From assembly GCF_914271435.1 (NCBI RefSeq), contig NZ_CAJZAI010000018.1, positions 24,555 to 88,554 on the forward strand: a stretch of DNA of 64,000 bases, written 5' to 3'. The position numbers were made by a program, and so were the translations under genes. Of the stretch, positions 54,086 to 61,207 are shown piece after piece (the stretch's first letter is position 1; each line of letters opens with the position of its first letter). Under the pieces are notes generated by a model, which made no database searches, was not told where the DNA came from, and worked only from the letters and a program-made list of their open reading frames with translations. Source of the stretch: Cupriavidus laharis (GTDB taxonomy: Bacteria > Pseudomonadota > Gammaproteobacteria > Burkholderiales > Burkholderiaceae).

Positions 54086-55159
54086 TCACGCGGGCCGGAC
54101 ACCCTCATAGGCGGCTTGCAACAGCGCCCGGATCGGCGCCCATTCGATCGGGCGCGGGTTCCAGTAGGGGTTCGCCAGGGCGATGTCGGCCGCACGGTCA
54201 AGATCTTCCTCGCGCATGCCGATGTCCCGCAGGGCAACCGGAGCGCCGTGGCGCCGGGCCAGGTCGAACAGCGCAGCAGCGGCGGAATCCTCGCCGGCAC
54301 CCGTTGCCCGCCGGATGCGGGCCATGGCCTCTGGCGCGGCCGACGTGTTATAGGCCAGCGCATGCGGCAGCACGATGGAGTGGGTTTCGGCGTGGGGCAG
54401 GTTGAAGCTGCCGCCCAGCGTGTGGCACAGCTTGTGGTGCAGGGCCATGCCGACGCCGCCGAGCACCGTGCCGCACAACCACGCGCCATACAGGCACTGG
54501 GAACGCGCTTCCATGTCGGCAGGATCGCTGAATACGGCTGGAATACCCGCGGCGAGCGCACGAATGCCTTCCTCGGCCATCAGCGACATCACAGGATTGG
54601 TGTCGCGCGCGTACAGCCCCTCGGCGGCATGGGCAATGGCATTCAGCCCGCTGGTGACGGACAACCCGCGCGGCAAACCAACCGTCAACGCAGGATCGTA
54701 GATGACAGTACGCGGAAGTACGCGCGGATCGCGGCCTGTCCGCTTGGCGCCAGCTTCGGTCAGGCCGTAGACGGTCGTCACTTCAGAGCCAGCATAAGTG
54801 GTGGGGATCGCCACGATCGGCATCCCTGTTTCCAGCGCAATCGCCTTGCCAAGTCCCGTGGTCGACCCGCCGCCAACGGCCACGGCGCAGTCCGCGCCGG
54901 CCTCCCGCGCCCGCGCCGTCGCCTCGCGCGCACTTTCTACGGGCACATGCATGACCGCGCCGGCATATACGCCAGCGGACAACGGACCGAGCAGATCCGC
55001 AATGCGCCGGGCGCCGGCCTGCTGCGTCGGTGTGCAAAGCACCAAGGCGCGTCTGGCGCCAAGCCTTTCCACCTCGGCGGCAACCTGGCTGGACGTTCCC
55101 GCGCCAAACAGCACGCGCACCGCGTGGGCCTCATAAACGAATTGCTTTGACGATTCCAT
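54086..55159 (-). CDS. Maleylacetate reductase, iron-type ADH family
   Basis: A 357-residue enzyme of iron-containing alcohol dehydrogenase fold that reduces maleylacetate to 3-oxoadipate in chloro- or hydroxyquinol degradation. VRVLFGAGTSSQVAAEVERLG, VGGGSTTGLGKAIA, PTTYAGSEVTTVYGLTE and ALHHKLCHTLGGSFNLPHAETHS are family blocks; two of the three usual metal histidines lie in the last block. No hydroxyquinol dioxygenase gene is adjacent. It is convergent with the dehydrogenase gene and is the last host gene before the prophage. Confidence 0.88.
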   Translation of the reverse strand: MESSKQFVYEAHAVRVLFGAGTSSQVAAEVERLGARRALVLCTPTQQAGARRIADLLGPLSAGVYAGAVMHVPVESAREATARAREAGADCAVAVGGGSTTGLGKAIALETGMPIVAIPTTYAGSEVTTVYGLTEAGAKRTGRDPRVLPRTVIYDPALTVGLPRGLSVTSGLNAIAHAAEGLYARDTNPVMSLMAEEGIRALAAGIPAVFSDPADMEARSQCLYGAWLCGTVLGGVGMALHHKLCHTLGGSFNLPHAETHSIVLPHALAYNTSAAPEAMARIRRATGAGEDSAAAALFDLARRHGAPVALRDIGMREEDLDRAADIALANPYWNPRPIEWAPIRALLQAAYEGVRPA

Positions 55160-55424
55160 GGTTTTACCAATAGGGGCTGTGACTCGGACAGGAATAGGTC
55201 AAACGCTATATTCTCGCGCGCGAAAAGGAAACAGCGGGGGAGGAAGACCTTCGCGCTGGCCGCAGCTATTCACTCTTGCGCTGCGAGTGCACCCAGACCA
55301 TGGTGCTCACAGATTCTGGCAGCGTCGGCCTGAAAGCCCGCTGCAACTGGCTCGCAGTAACCAGTGGGCTGTCTGCCGGTCGCCGAGCTGTGATCGGGAC
55401 ACAGGTTTACGCAGTCTTGCAACT

Positions 55425-55874
55425 CTATGGGATCGGGAAGGTAAAGAACTGGCGTTGTGTGGTTGGCTGCGTGGGTTGTTTATTTAACATAAGACGTACT
55501 GCCGCACTGCTGGAATCCAGTGCTGGCGCGGCTTGCGCGGGAGTTGGTGTCACAAAATTTGTGACACTAGCGACCAGTACGGCGAGGGTGGCGGGGGCCG
55601 CTCCTTGCACCATCCTCCGGGAAAAAACTTCCCATAGCGACCGCTGGCCGGCTCGTTCGGCGCGGTCCATATCAGCGGCCATGATGACCGGCATAGGGTC
55701 GTCCATGTTCAGTGCCTGGGCGATGCGAAGGCACATCTCGTTTTCCACAGTGCGCGTGCCGTTGCGCCACTGACTGACAGTGTTCGGGCGTACGCCGAGC
55801 AGCTCTGCTAGTTGTTTGTCGGTTCGCAGGCTTTCGGCCTCCATTAGGGCGTCCAGATATTTCTCAATTCGCAT
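55425..55874 (-). CDS. Phage repressor-like HTH protein crossing attL
   Basis: A 149-residue protein with a Cro/C1 HTH near residues 12-60 (LRTDKQLAELLGVRPNTVSQWRNG, then MCLRIAQALN), as in repressors of Ralstonia and Vibrio filamentous phages, and a weakly hydrophobic segment near 95-120. GAGGGG precedes the ATG at 55874. Its last 20 residues, from LNKQ onward, are encoded by host DNA left of the attL strand-exchange point, so integration sets its C terminus. It is divergent from the early phage genes. Confidence 0.75.
   Translation of the reverse strand: MRIEKYLDALMEAESLRTDKQLAELLGVRPNTVSQWRNGTRTVENEMCLRIAQALNMDDPMPVIMAADMDRAERAGQRSLWEVFSRRMVQGAAPATLAVLVASVTNFVTPTPAQAAPALDSSSAAVRLMLNKQPTQPTTQRQFFTFPIP
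55482..55509. other. attL: left XerCD half-site of the prophage
   Basis: A XerD arm ATTTAACATAA, identical to that of E. coli dif, is followed by centre GACGTA and a degenerate XerC arm beginning CTGCCGCAC. The XerD arm is host DNA and the rest phage DNA. Together with attR it flanks the whole prophage. Confidence 0.8.
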
Positions 55875-55905
55875 GCCTACCCCTCGAAAGTAGTACTTGC
55901 AAAAA

Positions 55906-55952
55906 TCACGATACGTGACGTAATCTCGCTGCGTGATCTTCACTTACTGTGA
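55906..55952. promoter_or_regulatory. Repressor operator cluster with TCAC/GTGA dyads
   Basis: Three dyads lie between the divergent repressor and early genes: TCACG-ATA-CGTGA at 55906-55918, GTGA-TCT-TCAC at 55933-55943 and TCAC-TTACT-GTGA at 55940-55952. Repetition of the same half-site fits cooperative binding by the phage repressor. Confidence 0.6.
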
Positions 55953-55992
55953 TGTTTCGCATCATAGTCGGTAAACCGCGAGGGGTAAACGA

Positions 55993-56124
55993 ATGGGTCA
56001 ATCAGCGTTGTTTCTGGCTGTTACAGCGAGCGTAGGGGCCGCTGCTGCCATGGGTACGTGGGGCGGGCTGTGGATCGCGAATCGCATCGCCTCGGCGCTG
56101 GTGGACGTGCGGAGGGACGTGTAA
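55993..56124 (+). CDS. Small phage membrane protein of 43 residues
   Basis: A short gene too small for ordinary calling. It encodes a hydrophobic segment SALFLAVTASVGAAAAMGTWGG followed by WIANRIASALVDVRRDV. GAGGGGTAAAC lies just before the ATG, and its stop overlaps the next gene (TAATG). It is the first early gene beyond the operator. Function unknown. Confidence 0.6.
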   Translation: MGQSALFLAVTASVGAAAAMGTWGGLWIANRIASALVDVRRDV

Positions 56125-56354
56125 TGACTGTCGAGATTGGGAATCCGTTTGAGGGCTTGGTGTATTCGAGCGTCGATGTGATGGCGTTTCTCGATGCCGA
56201 GTTCAAGGTTTGGCGTGACGACCATGCTCTGGTGAACGTTTCGTCGGATCAGTTCGGCATGGCGCGTGCCTCTATGTACTTGGCTGATTTGCTCAATGGC
56301 TCACTCACGTTGGATGGGCTCCGGGCAATGGTCGACACGAAGCGGGGCATGTGA
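56124..56354 (+). CDS. Hypothetical early phage protein
   Basis: A 76-residue acidic protein without signal or membrane helix, starting MTVEIGNPFEGLVYSS. It overlaps the previous stop by one base and the rep start by TGATG. No family is recognised. Tight overlap on both sides marks it as part of the replication operon. Confidence 0.6.
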   Translation: MTVEIGNPFEGLVYSSVDVMAFLDAEFKVWRDDHALVNVSSDQFGMARASMYLADLLNGSLTLDGLRAMVDTKRGM

Positions 56355-57610
56355 TGGGCCGCATGTCGGATTTGCACGCAGCAGCAAAGGAAACCATGGC
56401 GGAGCGCCGCGTGGCGAGCGCGCCGACGCAGGAGGCGTGCCGCAACGCGGCGCGGAGCGAGGGACACCCCTCCATGTCGGAGGAACGGAGTTCCCCCCTT
56501 ACTAATAGGGGGGAACTGGAAGCGCCAGCCATCGCGGGCCACTCCGAGCTGCAACTCGTGATGACGGATTCGGGCGAAGTGAAAACCATCGCTGTGCGGG
56601 TGCCGGTCAACGGCCAGATAGCGGCGATTGACGGTATGCGCGTCGTGATCGGTGAGGAAACGTTCTTGCCGGTGGTCGATGGCGTTGATGATCAAGCCTT
56701 CGTGCGAGCAGCCAGTGCGCAACTGGAACACATTTTCGGCTTCGGTCTGACGCGCAACCTCGGCCAGCGGCGGGACTTCTACGGCGAAACTTGGGAGCTT
56801 GGTGACAACTGGGGCCATGTTGGATTCGGCGGTGAGCGCCAGAACAGCACCATCCTCATTGCACTGTCGGGCCAGGGCACGCTGGCCGCGAAAGAGGGGT
56901 GGGAAGCGCGGTTGTACAAGTTCCTGACGACGAGGGCAAAGCGGCCCGTCATCACGCGGGTGGACTTGGCGCATGACTGCTTCGAGGGCGAGGTCACGGT
57001 CGAGCAGCTTGACCAGATGCATACGGACGGGTTTTTCACGAACGCGTACACCATTCCGGATTGTCAGCACGCGGGCAACTGGAAATTTCCGAACGGCAAG
57101 GGTCGCACGCTGTACGTGGGCACGCGCAAGGCCGGGAAGATGTTCCGGGGCTATGAGAAGGGCATGGAGCAGGGCGATAGCACGTCTCCATGGGTGCGGC
57201 TCGAAACCGAGCTTTCGAACAAGTCCATGCTGATTCCGTTCGATGTGCTGCTCGATCCCAGCGCGTATTTCATGGGCGCGTATCCCAAAGCGTTCGCGCA
57301 CCTGTCGTTGACCGTGGCACCGCAACGCATGGAGATCAAGCGGCGATCCGCTGAGATCACCCTGGACGCCTCGGTGAAGATGGTCAACACCCAAGTCGGC
57401 AAGTACATCGGCGTGATTGTCGATTTCTTCGGTGCGGAACAGGCCATCGAGATGCTGCGCAACAAGCTGGGCCACTGGCCGCAACGGCTCAAGGTGCCCG
57501 ATTACCAGCTTGCCGATACGCCAGTGCATCGCCAAGAGCGGATGCGTTCCTTCAATGAGTACCAATTCGGCCCCAGCGACTATAGCGGCGCGCTGGAAGC
57601 GGCCGTCTAG
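56354..57610 (+). CDS. Phage replication initiation protein (Rep_trans type)
   Basis: A 418-residue rolling-circle initiator related to the pT181 Rep and CTX phage RstA family. After a variable N terminus come RVPVNGQIAAIDGMRVVI, LEHIFGFGLTRNLGQRRDFYGE, RVDLAHDCFEGEVTVEQL, GRTLYVGTRKAGKMFRGYEKG and WVRLETELSNKSM; the YVGTRKAGKMFRGYEKG block carries the likely Tyr/charged active residues. It nicks the double-strand origin, for which a hairpin inside its own 5' region is the candidate. It overlaps the previous stop. Confidence 0.88.
   Translation: MGRMSDLHAAAKETMAERRVASAPTQEACRNAARSEGHPSMSEERSSPLTNRGELEAPAIAGHSELQLVMTDSGEVKTIAVRVPVNGQIAAIDGMRVVIGEETFLPVVDGVDDQAFVRAASAQLEHIFGFGLTRNLGQRRDFYGETWELGDNWGHVGFGGERQNSTILIALSGQGTLAAKEGWEARLYKFLTTRAKRPVITRVDLAHDCFEGEVTVEQLDQMHTDGFFTNAYTIPDCQHAGNWKFPNGKGRTLYVGTRKAGKMFRGYEKGMEQGDSTSPWVRLETELSNKSMLIPFDVLLDPSAYFMGAYPKAFAHLSLTVAPQRMEIKRRSAEITLDASVKMVNTQVGKYIGVIVDFFGAEQAIEMLRNKLGHWPQRLKVPDYQLADTPVHRQERMRSFNEYQFGPSDYSGALEAAV
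56489..56517 (+). other. Candidate double-strand origin hairpin in rep
   Basis: AGTTCCCCCC and GGGGGGAACT form a perfect 10-bp stem around the loop TTACTAATA. The pT181 plasmid origin, as I recall it, has a hairpin in the 5' part of its own rep gene with CTAATAG at the nick; the same CTAATAG occurs here at the loop-stem border. Rep of this family would nick in the loop. Confidence 0.6.
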
Positions 57611-57630
57611 CCGCGATCAGGAGAGAGCAA

Positions 57631-57933
57631 ATGCGTTTCAACACCAAGGTTCAAGTGCTGGGCATGAAGTCGTCCAAGGGTTCGATGGACAACGGTCAGG
57701 CGTATGACAGCACCAAGGCGTACATCGTGATTCCGCTGGACACGTCGAAGGGCAATGCGAAGGGCATGGCGGCGGAGGAAGTCACCATCGGCACGTCCGC
57801 GAAGTTTGCCGAGTATGAAAAGCTGCCTTTCCCCTTCGTGGCCGATGCGGACATGGAGATTGTGAGCAACGGTAAGACCAGCAAGAAGATCGTGCACAGC
57901 TTGGTGCCGGTACCGAATCAGAAGGGCGCCTAA
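57631..57933 (+). CDS. Phage ssDNA-binding-like protein
   Basis: A 100-residue protein following rep, the position of gene V in inoviruses and rstB in CTX-type phages. KVQVLGMKSSKG, KAYIVIPLDTSKGNAKGMAAEEVTIG and a short C terminus suit a small beta-barrel single-strand DNA-binding protein. GGAGAG precedes the ATG. The role rests on size, basic surface and place rather than on a recognised motif. Confidence 0.6.
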   Translation: MRFNTKVQVLGMKSSKGSMDNGQAYDSTKAYIVIPLDTSKGNAKGMAAEEVTIGTSAKFAEYEKLPFPFVADADMEIVSNGKTSKKIVHSLVPVPNQKGA

Positions 57934-57935
57934 CC

Positions 57936-58130
57936 ATGCCCGCGATCGTGTTCGTTGTCCAAGAGCAGGAGTCCGGGCAGTTCCTTTGCCCGTATTCCGG
58001 CGATGTGGGCTTCACGCACCGCCTGAAGGAAGCGGGCACGTTCGACACGCGCGAAGAGGCATTCGAGACGGCGTGCGATCACTGCGACGAAGCGTTTGAC
58101 GTGGTGGCTGTGTTGAGGGAGAGGGGCTGA
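57936..58130 (+). CDS. Small cysteine-containing phage protein
   Basis: A 64-residue protein with one Cys-x2-Cys pair (CDHC) and another Cys at 18, starting MPAIVFVVQEQESG. It begins two bases after the previous stop. Unknown function; many filamentous phages of Ralstonia carry a similar short gene here. Confidence 0.55.
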   Translation: MPAIVFVVQEQESGQFLCPYSGDVGFTHRLKEAGTFDTREEAFETACDHCDEAFDVVAVLRERG

Positions 58131-58132
58131 GC

Positions 58133-58324
58133 ATGCGTTGGATCGCGGTTGCCATCGTGCTACTCGGCCTGTCGGGTGCGGTCGAGTACTTCTCGCAGAC
58201 TTACGTAGTGCTATGGGCGCTGGGTATCGCGCCTATCCACTTCATCAACGGGTGTCGTTTGGTGGCGCTGGCGCTCGTGATCGTGGCCGTGGTTAAAGCC
58301 TATCGCTTGAAGGTACCGGCATGA
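58133..58324 (+). CDS. Small phage membrane protein
   Basis: A 63-residue protein with two hydrophobic helices (IAVAIVLLGLSGAVEYF and VALALVIVAVVKAY) separated by an aromatic loop. It overlaps the next gene by ATGA. Function unknown; possibly assembly-linked. Confidence 0.55.
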   Translation: MRWIAVAIVLLGLSGAVEYFSQTYVVLWALGIAPIHFINGCRLVALALVIVAVVKAYRLKVPA

Positions 58325-58764
58325 GCTACAGCATCGAGGAGCTTGAACATCTGATCGACGGATTCGAGGTCAAGCTCGAAGAGATCGGCGCGGCGTGGGA
58401 CGCTCACATAGAAGAGCTACCAGATCCGGCTGAGTTTGATTCGATCAATCCGGAGGATGTCGCGGAACTCGAAGCGTGGGAAGAAAAGCGCTACTGGTAT
58501 CAGGAAATGCGCAACGGGCTGGCTGAGCGAAGGGGCGTGCTGGTGGACATGCTGGCCGAAGCTCACGCGGCGCAGTTTGACGGGGATCTCGGGGGGCAGG
58601 ATGTTGATTGGTTCAGCAATGACGAGATCATCGCTGAGTATGAGTCTCAGGGCGGCACTTGGGCACCGGATGGTGATCCCACGGACTGGACGCTGTGGGA
58701 AGCGTGCGTCCATGACTGGTCGCTCGAATACATGCATTCCCAAGTAGAAAACGGGCTGGGGTGA
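58321..58764 (+). CDS. Acidic hypothetical phage protein
   Basis: A 147-residue soluble, strongly acidic protein rich in Glu, Asp and Trp (IEELEHLIDGFEVKLEEIG, DPTDWTLWEACVHDWSLEY). Helical, no signal. Overlaps its neighbour on both sides. Acidity suggests a DNA mimic or a binding partner of a basic protein, but nothing proves this. Confidence 0.55.
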   Translation: MSYSIEELEHLIDGFEVKLEEIGAAWDAHIEELPDPAEFDSINPEDVAELEAWEEKRYWYQEMRNGLAERRGVLVDMLAEAHAAQFDGDLGGQDVDWFSNDEIIAEYESQGGTWAPDGDPTDWTLWEACVHDWSLEYMHSQVENGLG

Positions 58765-58769
58765 TCGCC

Positions 58770-59024
58770 ATGGGACTGTGCGTCACCCTCGCCGAAAACG
58801 GCACGTTGCAAGCGCTGACGACACCGCCGGATAGCGGGCAGTGCACGGGCTACGTGTTGGTCACGGCGACGGAGTACCTGAACAGTCAGGTGCTTCACAA
58901 CCTTTTTGATGTACCCACGCAAGGGCAGTTGCAGGCGGCGTTTGCGTTGGGATTCACACTGCCAATGACGGCCTATCTGGTCGCCTATTGCGTCGCCCGC
59001 ATCGTTTCCATGTTCGACAAGTGA
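58770..59024 (+). CDS. Phage minor membrane protein
   Basis: An 84-residue protein with a polar N-terminal part (ENGTLQALTTPPDSGQCTG) and one C-terminal helix (AFALGFTLPMTAYLVAYCVARIV). This layout and place right before the major coat gene match gpIX/gpVII-like minor proteins in other inoviruses. Its start at 58770 follows GGGGTG. Confidence 0.55.
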   Translation: MGLCVTLAENGTLQALTTPPDSGQCTGYVLVTATEYLNSQVLHNLFDVPTQGQLQAAFALGFTLPMTAYLVAYCVARIVSMFDK

Positions 59025-59034
59025 GGATGAAATC

Positions 59035-59253
59035 ATGAAGAGCCAAATCATGAAGAAGGTTGCTGTTGGTGCTGCTATCGCTGGCGTGTCGGGTCTGGCT
59101 GCTGCGCAGGATACCGGCGTCGATTATTCGAGCATCACGGCCGCTGTGGCGGTGGGCGGTGTCTCGGCTGCCATCGTGGCCATGGGTGCGGTCAAGATCG
59201 TGCCGAACGTCACCAAGTGGGCGACGAACAAGCTGGTGTCGTTCTTCCGCTGA
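59035..59253 (+). CDS. Major coat protein (pVIII-like)
   Basis: A 72-residue precursor: a signal peptide (KKVAVGAAIAGVSGLAAA), then a mature part of about 47 residues with an acidic start (QDTGVDYSS), a central helix (AAVAVGGVSAAIVAMGAVKIV) and a basic end (KWATNKLVSFFR). This acidic-hydrophobic-basic layout is the hallmark of filamentous phage major coat proteins. GAGGATG precedes the ATG. A strong terminator follows, as after gene VIII in other phages. Confidence 0.88.
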   Translation: MKSQIMKKVAVGAAIAGVSGLAAAQDTGVDYSSITAAVAVGGVSAAIVAMGAVKIVPNVTKWATNKLVSFFR

Positions 59254-59286
59254 GCGGTTTCGGGGGTGCCGGGCATGCCCGGTGTG

Positions 59287-59314
59287 GGCCGGGTATCCCC
59301 CGGCCTTTTTTTGT
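59287..59314 (+). terminator. Intrinsic terminator after major coat gene
   Basis: GGCCGGG pairs with CCCGGCC around TATCC and runs into TTTTTTTG. It lies 34 bp past the coat gene stop and limits read-through into the minor coat and pIII genes, giving the large coat excess needed. Confidence 0.92.
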
Positions 59315-59330
59315 TTACGGGAGTGACGTC

Positions 59331-59423
59331 ATGACGGGTTCGATCTGGTTTCTCTACTTCGCGCTACTGGGCGCGGTGACGGCGCAGGCGGCGGTGTCGG
59401 GCTTCCGAGCGGGGCACGCATGA
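59331..59423 (+). CDS. Minor coat-like peptide of 30 residues
   Basis: A very short gene encoding one helix (IWFLYFALLGAVTAQAAVSG) with a small basic end. GGGAGTG precedes the ATG, and the stop overlaps the pIII start (ATGATG). It resembles pVII or pIX of filamentous phages in size and place. Confidence 0.65.
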   Translation: MTGSIWFLYFALLGAVTAQAAVSGFRAGHA

Positions 59424-60880
59424 TGCGGCATTTGGCACTGATTGTCGCGTTCGCGCTCGCGGTCATTGCAGGGGGGCATAGCGCGGACTTGCGTGCACAG
59501 ACGCTGACGGCAGATGGTTCGGTGTCGTGGGGCATCAAGGGCGGGCCGTCAACATCGCAGGTTGTGAATGGCGCACTGGTGATTGGCACGGCGTTGGCCT
59601 TGACTGTGGCGGCACCGGCGATTGTGGGCGGGGCATCGGCCACGATAGCGCTGGGTGGTCGTACGTTGACGGTGGCGGCGTCGGCTGTCGGGCCGATTGC
59701 GGCGTCGATGCTGCGTCAGGCGGCAGCAAAAGGGCCGCTCACTGGCGCTATGCTGGCTTTGGCCGTTGCTATGGGTTCGGATGCATCGTATGACTCGGCG
59801 AGCAACAGTTTTCAGAGTGCCGTAGACCCGAATTCAGCCTACCCGTACGGTGGCTATCAGTGGTATGTCTCGTCGGTGGTTTATGCGGCTGCGAATCCGT
59901 TGCAAGCTTGTCAATCGTTCTTTACGAACCAAGTCGGTGGTGCCGGTTCGTATCAGGTCGTGTCGGATTCAGTTAATGGTGGCAGCACTGGCTATGTTTG
60001 CCAAACATTCAATGCTTCGGGGGGCTCGACAAACTATCGTGCTCTCAACCGTACGACGAGCTGCTATAGCGGCTATGTGATGCAGGGCGATAGGTGCGTC
60101 CAACAAAATCCCCAGACTGCTCCCGCGTCCGATGCGCAGTTGTCGTCAGCGCTGCAAACGCCTGCGGCGCTGGCTAAGGTCTGGGACGCAGGTGGCTGCC
60201 CGCAGAAAGTGACAAGCTATCGCGACACACTGTCGGCGGATGATCCGTGCGCAAAGATCATCGGGCCGCAAGGTGGTAACGGTGCCTGGACACCAGTGAC
60301 GGTGCCGAACGGTGGCCAGATATCGTTGCCGACCCAGACCGGCACGCAAACGACTGTGGGTGCGGACGGCAAGACCATCACGACCACGACGGCGACAACG
60401 CCCACGGCACAGGTCACGCCGAACACGAATCCGGCCACGCTGGGTGCAAATCCGGTGATTGTGCAAACGGGGTCGGTGGTGACGAAAACGGTTGATGATG
60501 GCACCACGCAGACCACGACGACGACGACCACCACGAATCCGGCCAGTGTGGAGAATCCACCGGAGGAAGCGTCCGCGACATTCAACGCAGGCGAGGCGAC
60601 GCTGTACACGAAGAAGGACAAGACCATGGCCTCGGTGCTCAGCGCGTTTTCGACCACGGTGCAGCAAGCGCCTTGGTACACCGCCACAACAGGGTGGTTC
60701 ACTGTCTCGGTGGGCAGCGCGGTTTGTCCGGTGTGGGTGGTGCCGAAGACCGATTTCACGCCAGCCGTGGATTTGAGCACCGTGTTCTGTAGCCAGCAGG
60801 CGCTCATCATCTACGGGATTGCCGGCATGGCTGTGATCGTCATGGCCGCGTGGGCCGCTTTCCGGATTGCCTTCCTATGA
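59420..60880 (+). CDS. pIII-like adsorption protein
   Basis: A 486-residue precursor: signal peptide (about 1-26, ending LRAQ), a hydrophobic Ala/Gly-rich N-terminal part, several cysteines (near CQSFF, CQTF, CYSGYVMQGDRC), a Thr-rich linker (residues about 300-385 with long runs of Thr and Pro), and a C-terminal anchor (ALIIYGIAGMAVIVMAAWAAFRI). This is the layout of adsorption proteins at the phage tip that bind pili. The cysteine pairs may define receptor domains. Its stop overlaps the next gene (ATGA). Confidence 0.82.
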   Translation: MMRHLALIVAFALAVIAGGHSADLRAQTLTADGSVSWGIKGGPSTSQVVNGALVIGTALALTVAAPAIVGGASATIALGGRTLTVAASAVGPIAASMLRQAAAKGPLTGAMLALAVAMGSDASYDSASNSFQSAVDPNSAYPYGGYQWYVSSVVYAAANPLQACQSFFTNQVGGAGSYQVVSDSVNGGSTGYVCQTFNASGGSTNYRALNRTTSCYSGYVMQGDRCVQQNPQTAPASDAQLSSALQTPAALAKVWDAGGCPQKVTSYRDTLSADDPCAKIIGPQGGNGAWTPVTVPNGGQISLPTQTGTQTTVGADGKTITTTTATTPTAQVTPNTNPATLGANPVIVQTGSVVTKTVDDGTTQTTTTTTTTNPASVENPPEEASATFNAGEATLYTKKDKTMASVLSAFSTTVQQAPWYTATTGWFTVSVGSAVCPVWVVPKTDFTPAVDLSTVFCSQQALIIYGIAGMAVIVMAAWAAFRIAFL

Positions 60881-61203
60881 ACGGGATCATCAATGCCATT
60901 AGCGCCTTTGCAGCATGGCTGCTGTCGCTATTCGTCAAGGTCTTCGTGGCGATATGGGATCTGTTCACTGATCTGCTGATCAATGCGCTGGACTTGTTCC
61001 TCCAGGCGCTTGCACAGCTGATCGTGGCCATTCCCGCGCCTGCGTTTCTGACGAGCTACAAGCTGCAATCGTTGTTCTCGGGCTTCACAAGCGACATTCT
61101 CTACTTCGTCGGTGTCTTTCGGATCACCGAGGGGATTGCGCTGTTGGGGCTGGCGTTCGCCTTTCGCATGTCGCGCAAGGTGCTGACTCTCTTCCAATGG
61201 TGA
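60877..61203 (+). CDS. DUF2523 phage minor coat/assembly protein (pVI-like)
   Basis: A 108-residue hydrophobic protein with three helices (AISAFAAWLLSLFVKVFVAIW, LLINALDLFLQALAQLIVAI, SDILYFVGVFRITEGIALLGL). DUF2523 proteins occupy the gene VI place and anchor pIII. Start overlaps the pIII stop by ATGA. Confidence 0.75.
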   Translation: MNGIINAISAFAAWLLSLFVKVFVAIWDLFTDLLINALDLFLQALAQLIVAIPAPAFLTSYKLQSLFSGFTSDILYFVGVFRITEGIALLGLAFAFRMSRKVLTLFQW

Positions 61204-61207
61204 TGCC

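Noticed and set aside
59281..59314. The GC-rich stem after the coat gene as a phage packaging signal
   Set aside because: The T7 run directly after the stem and its place past the coat gene make it a terminator.
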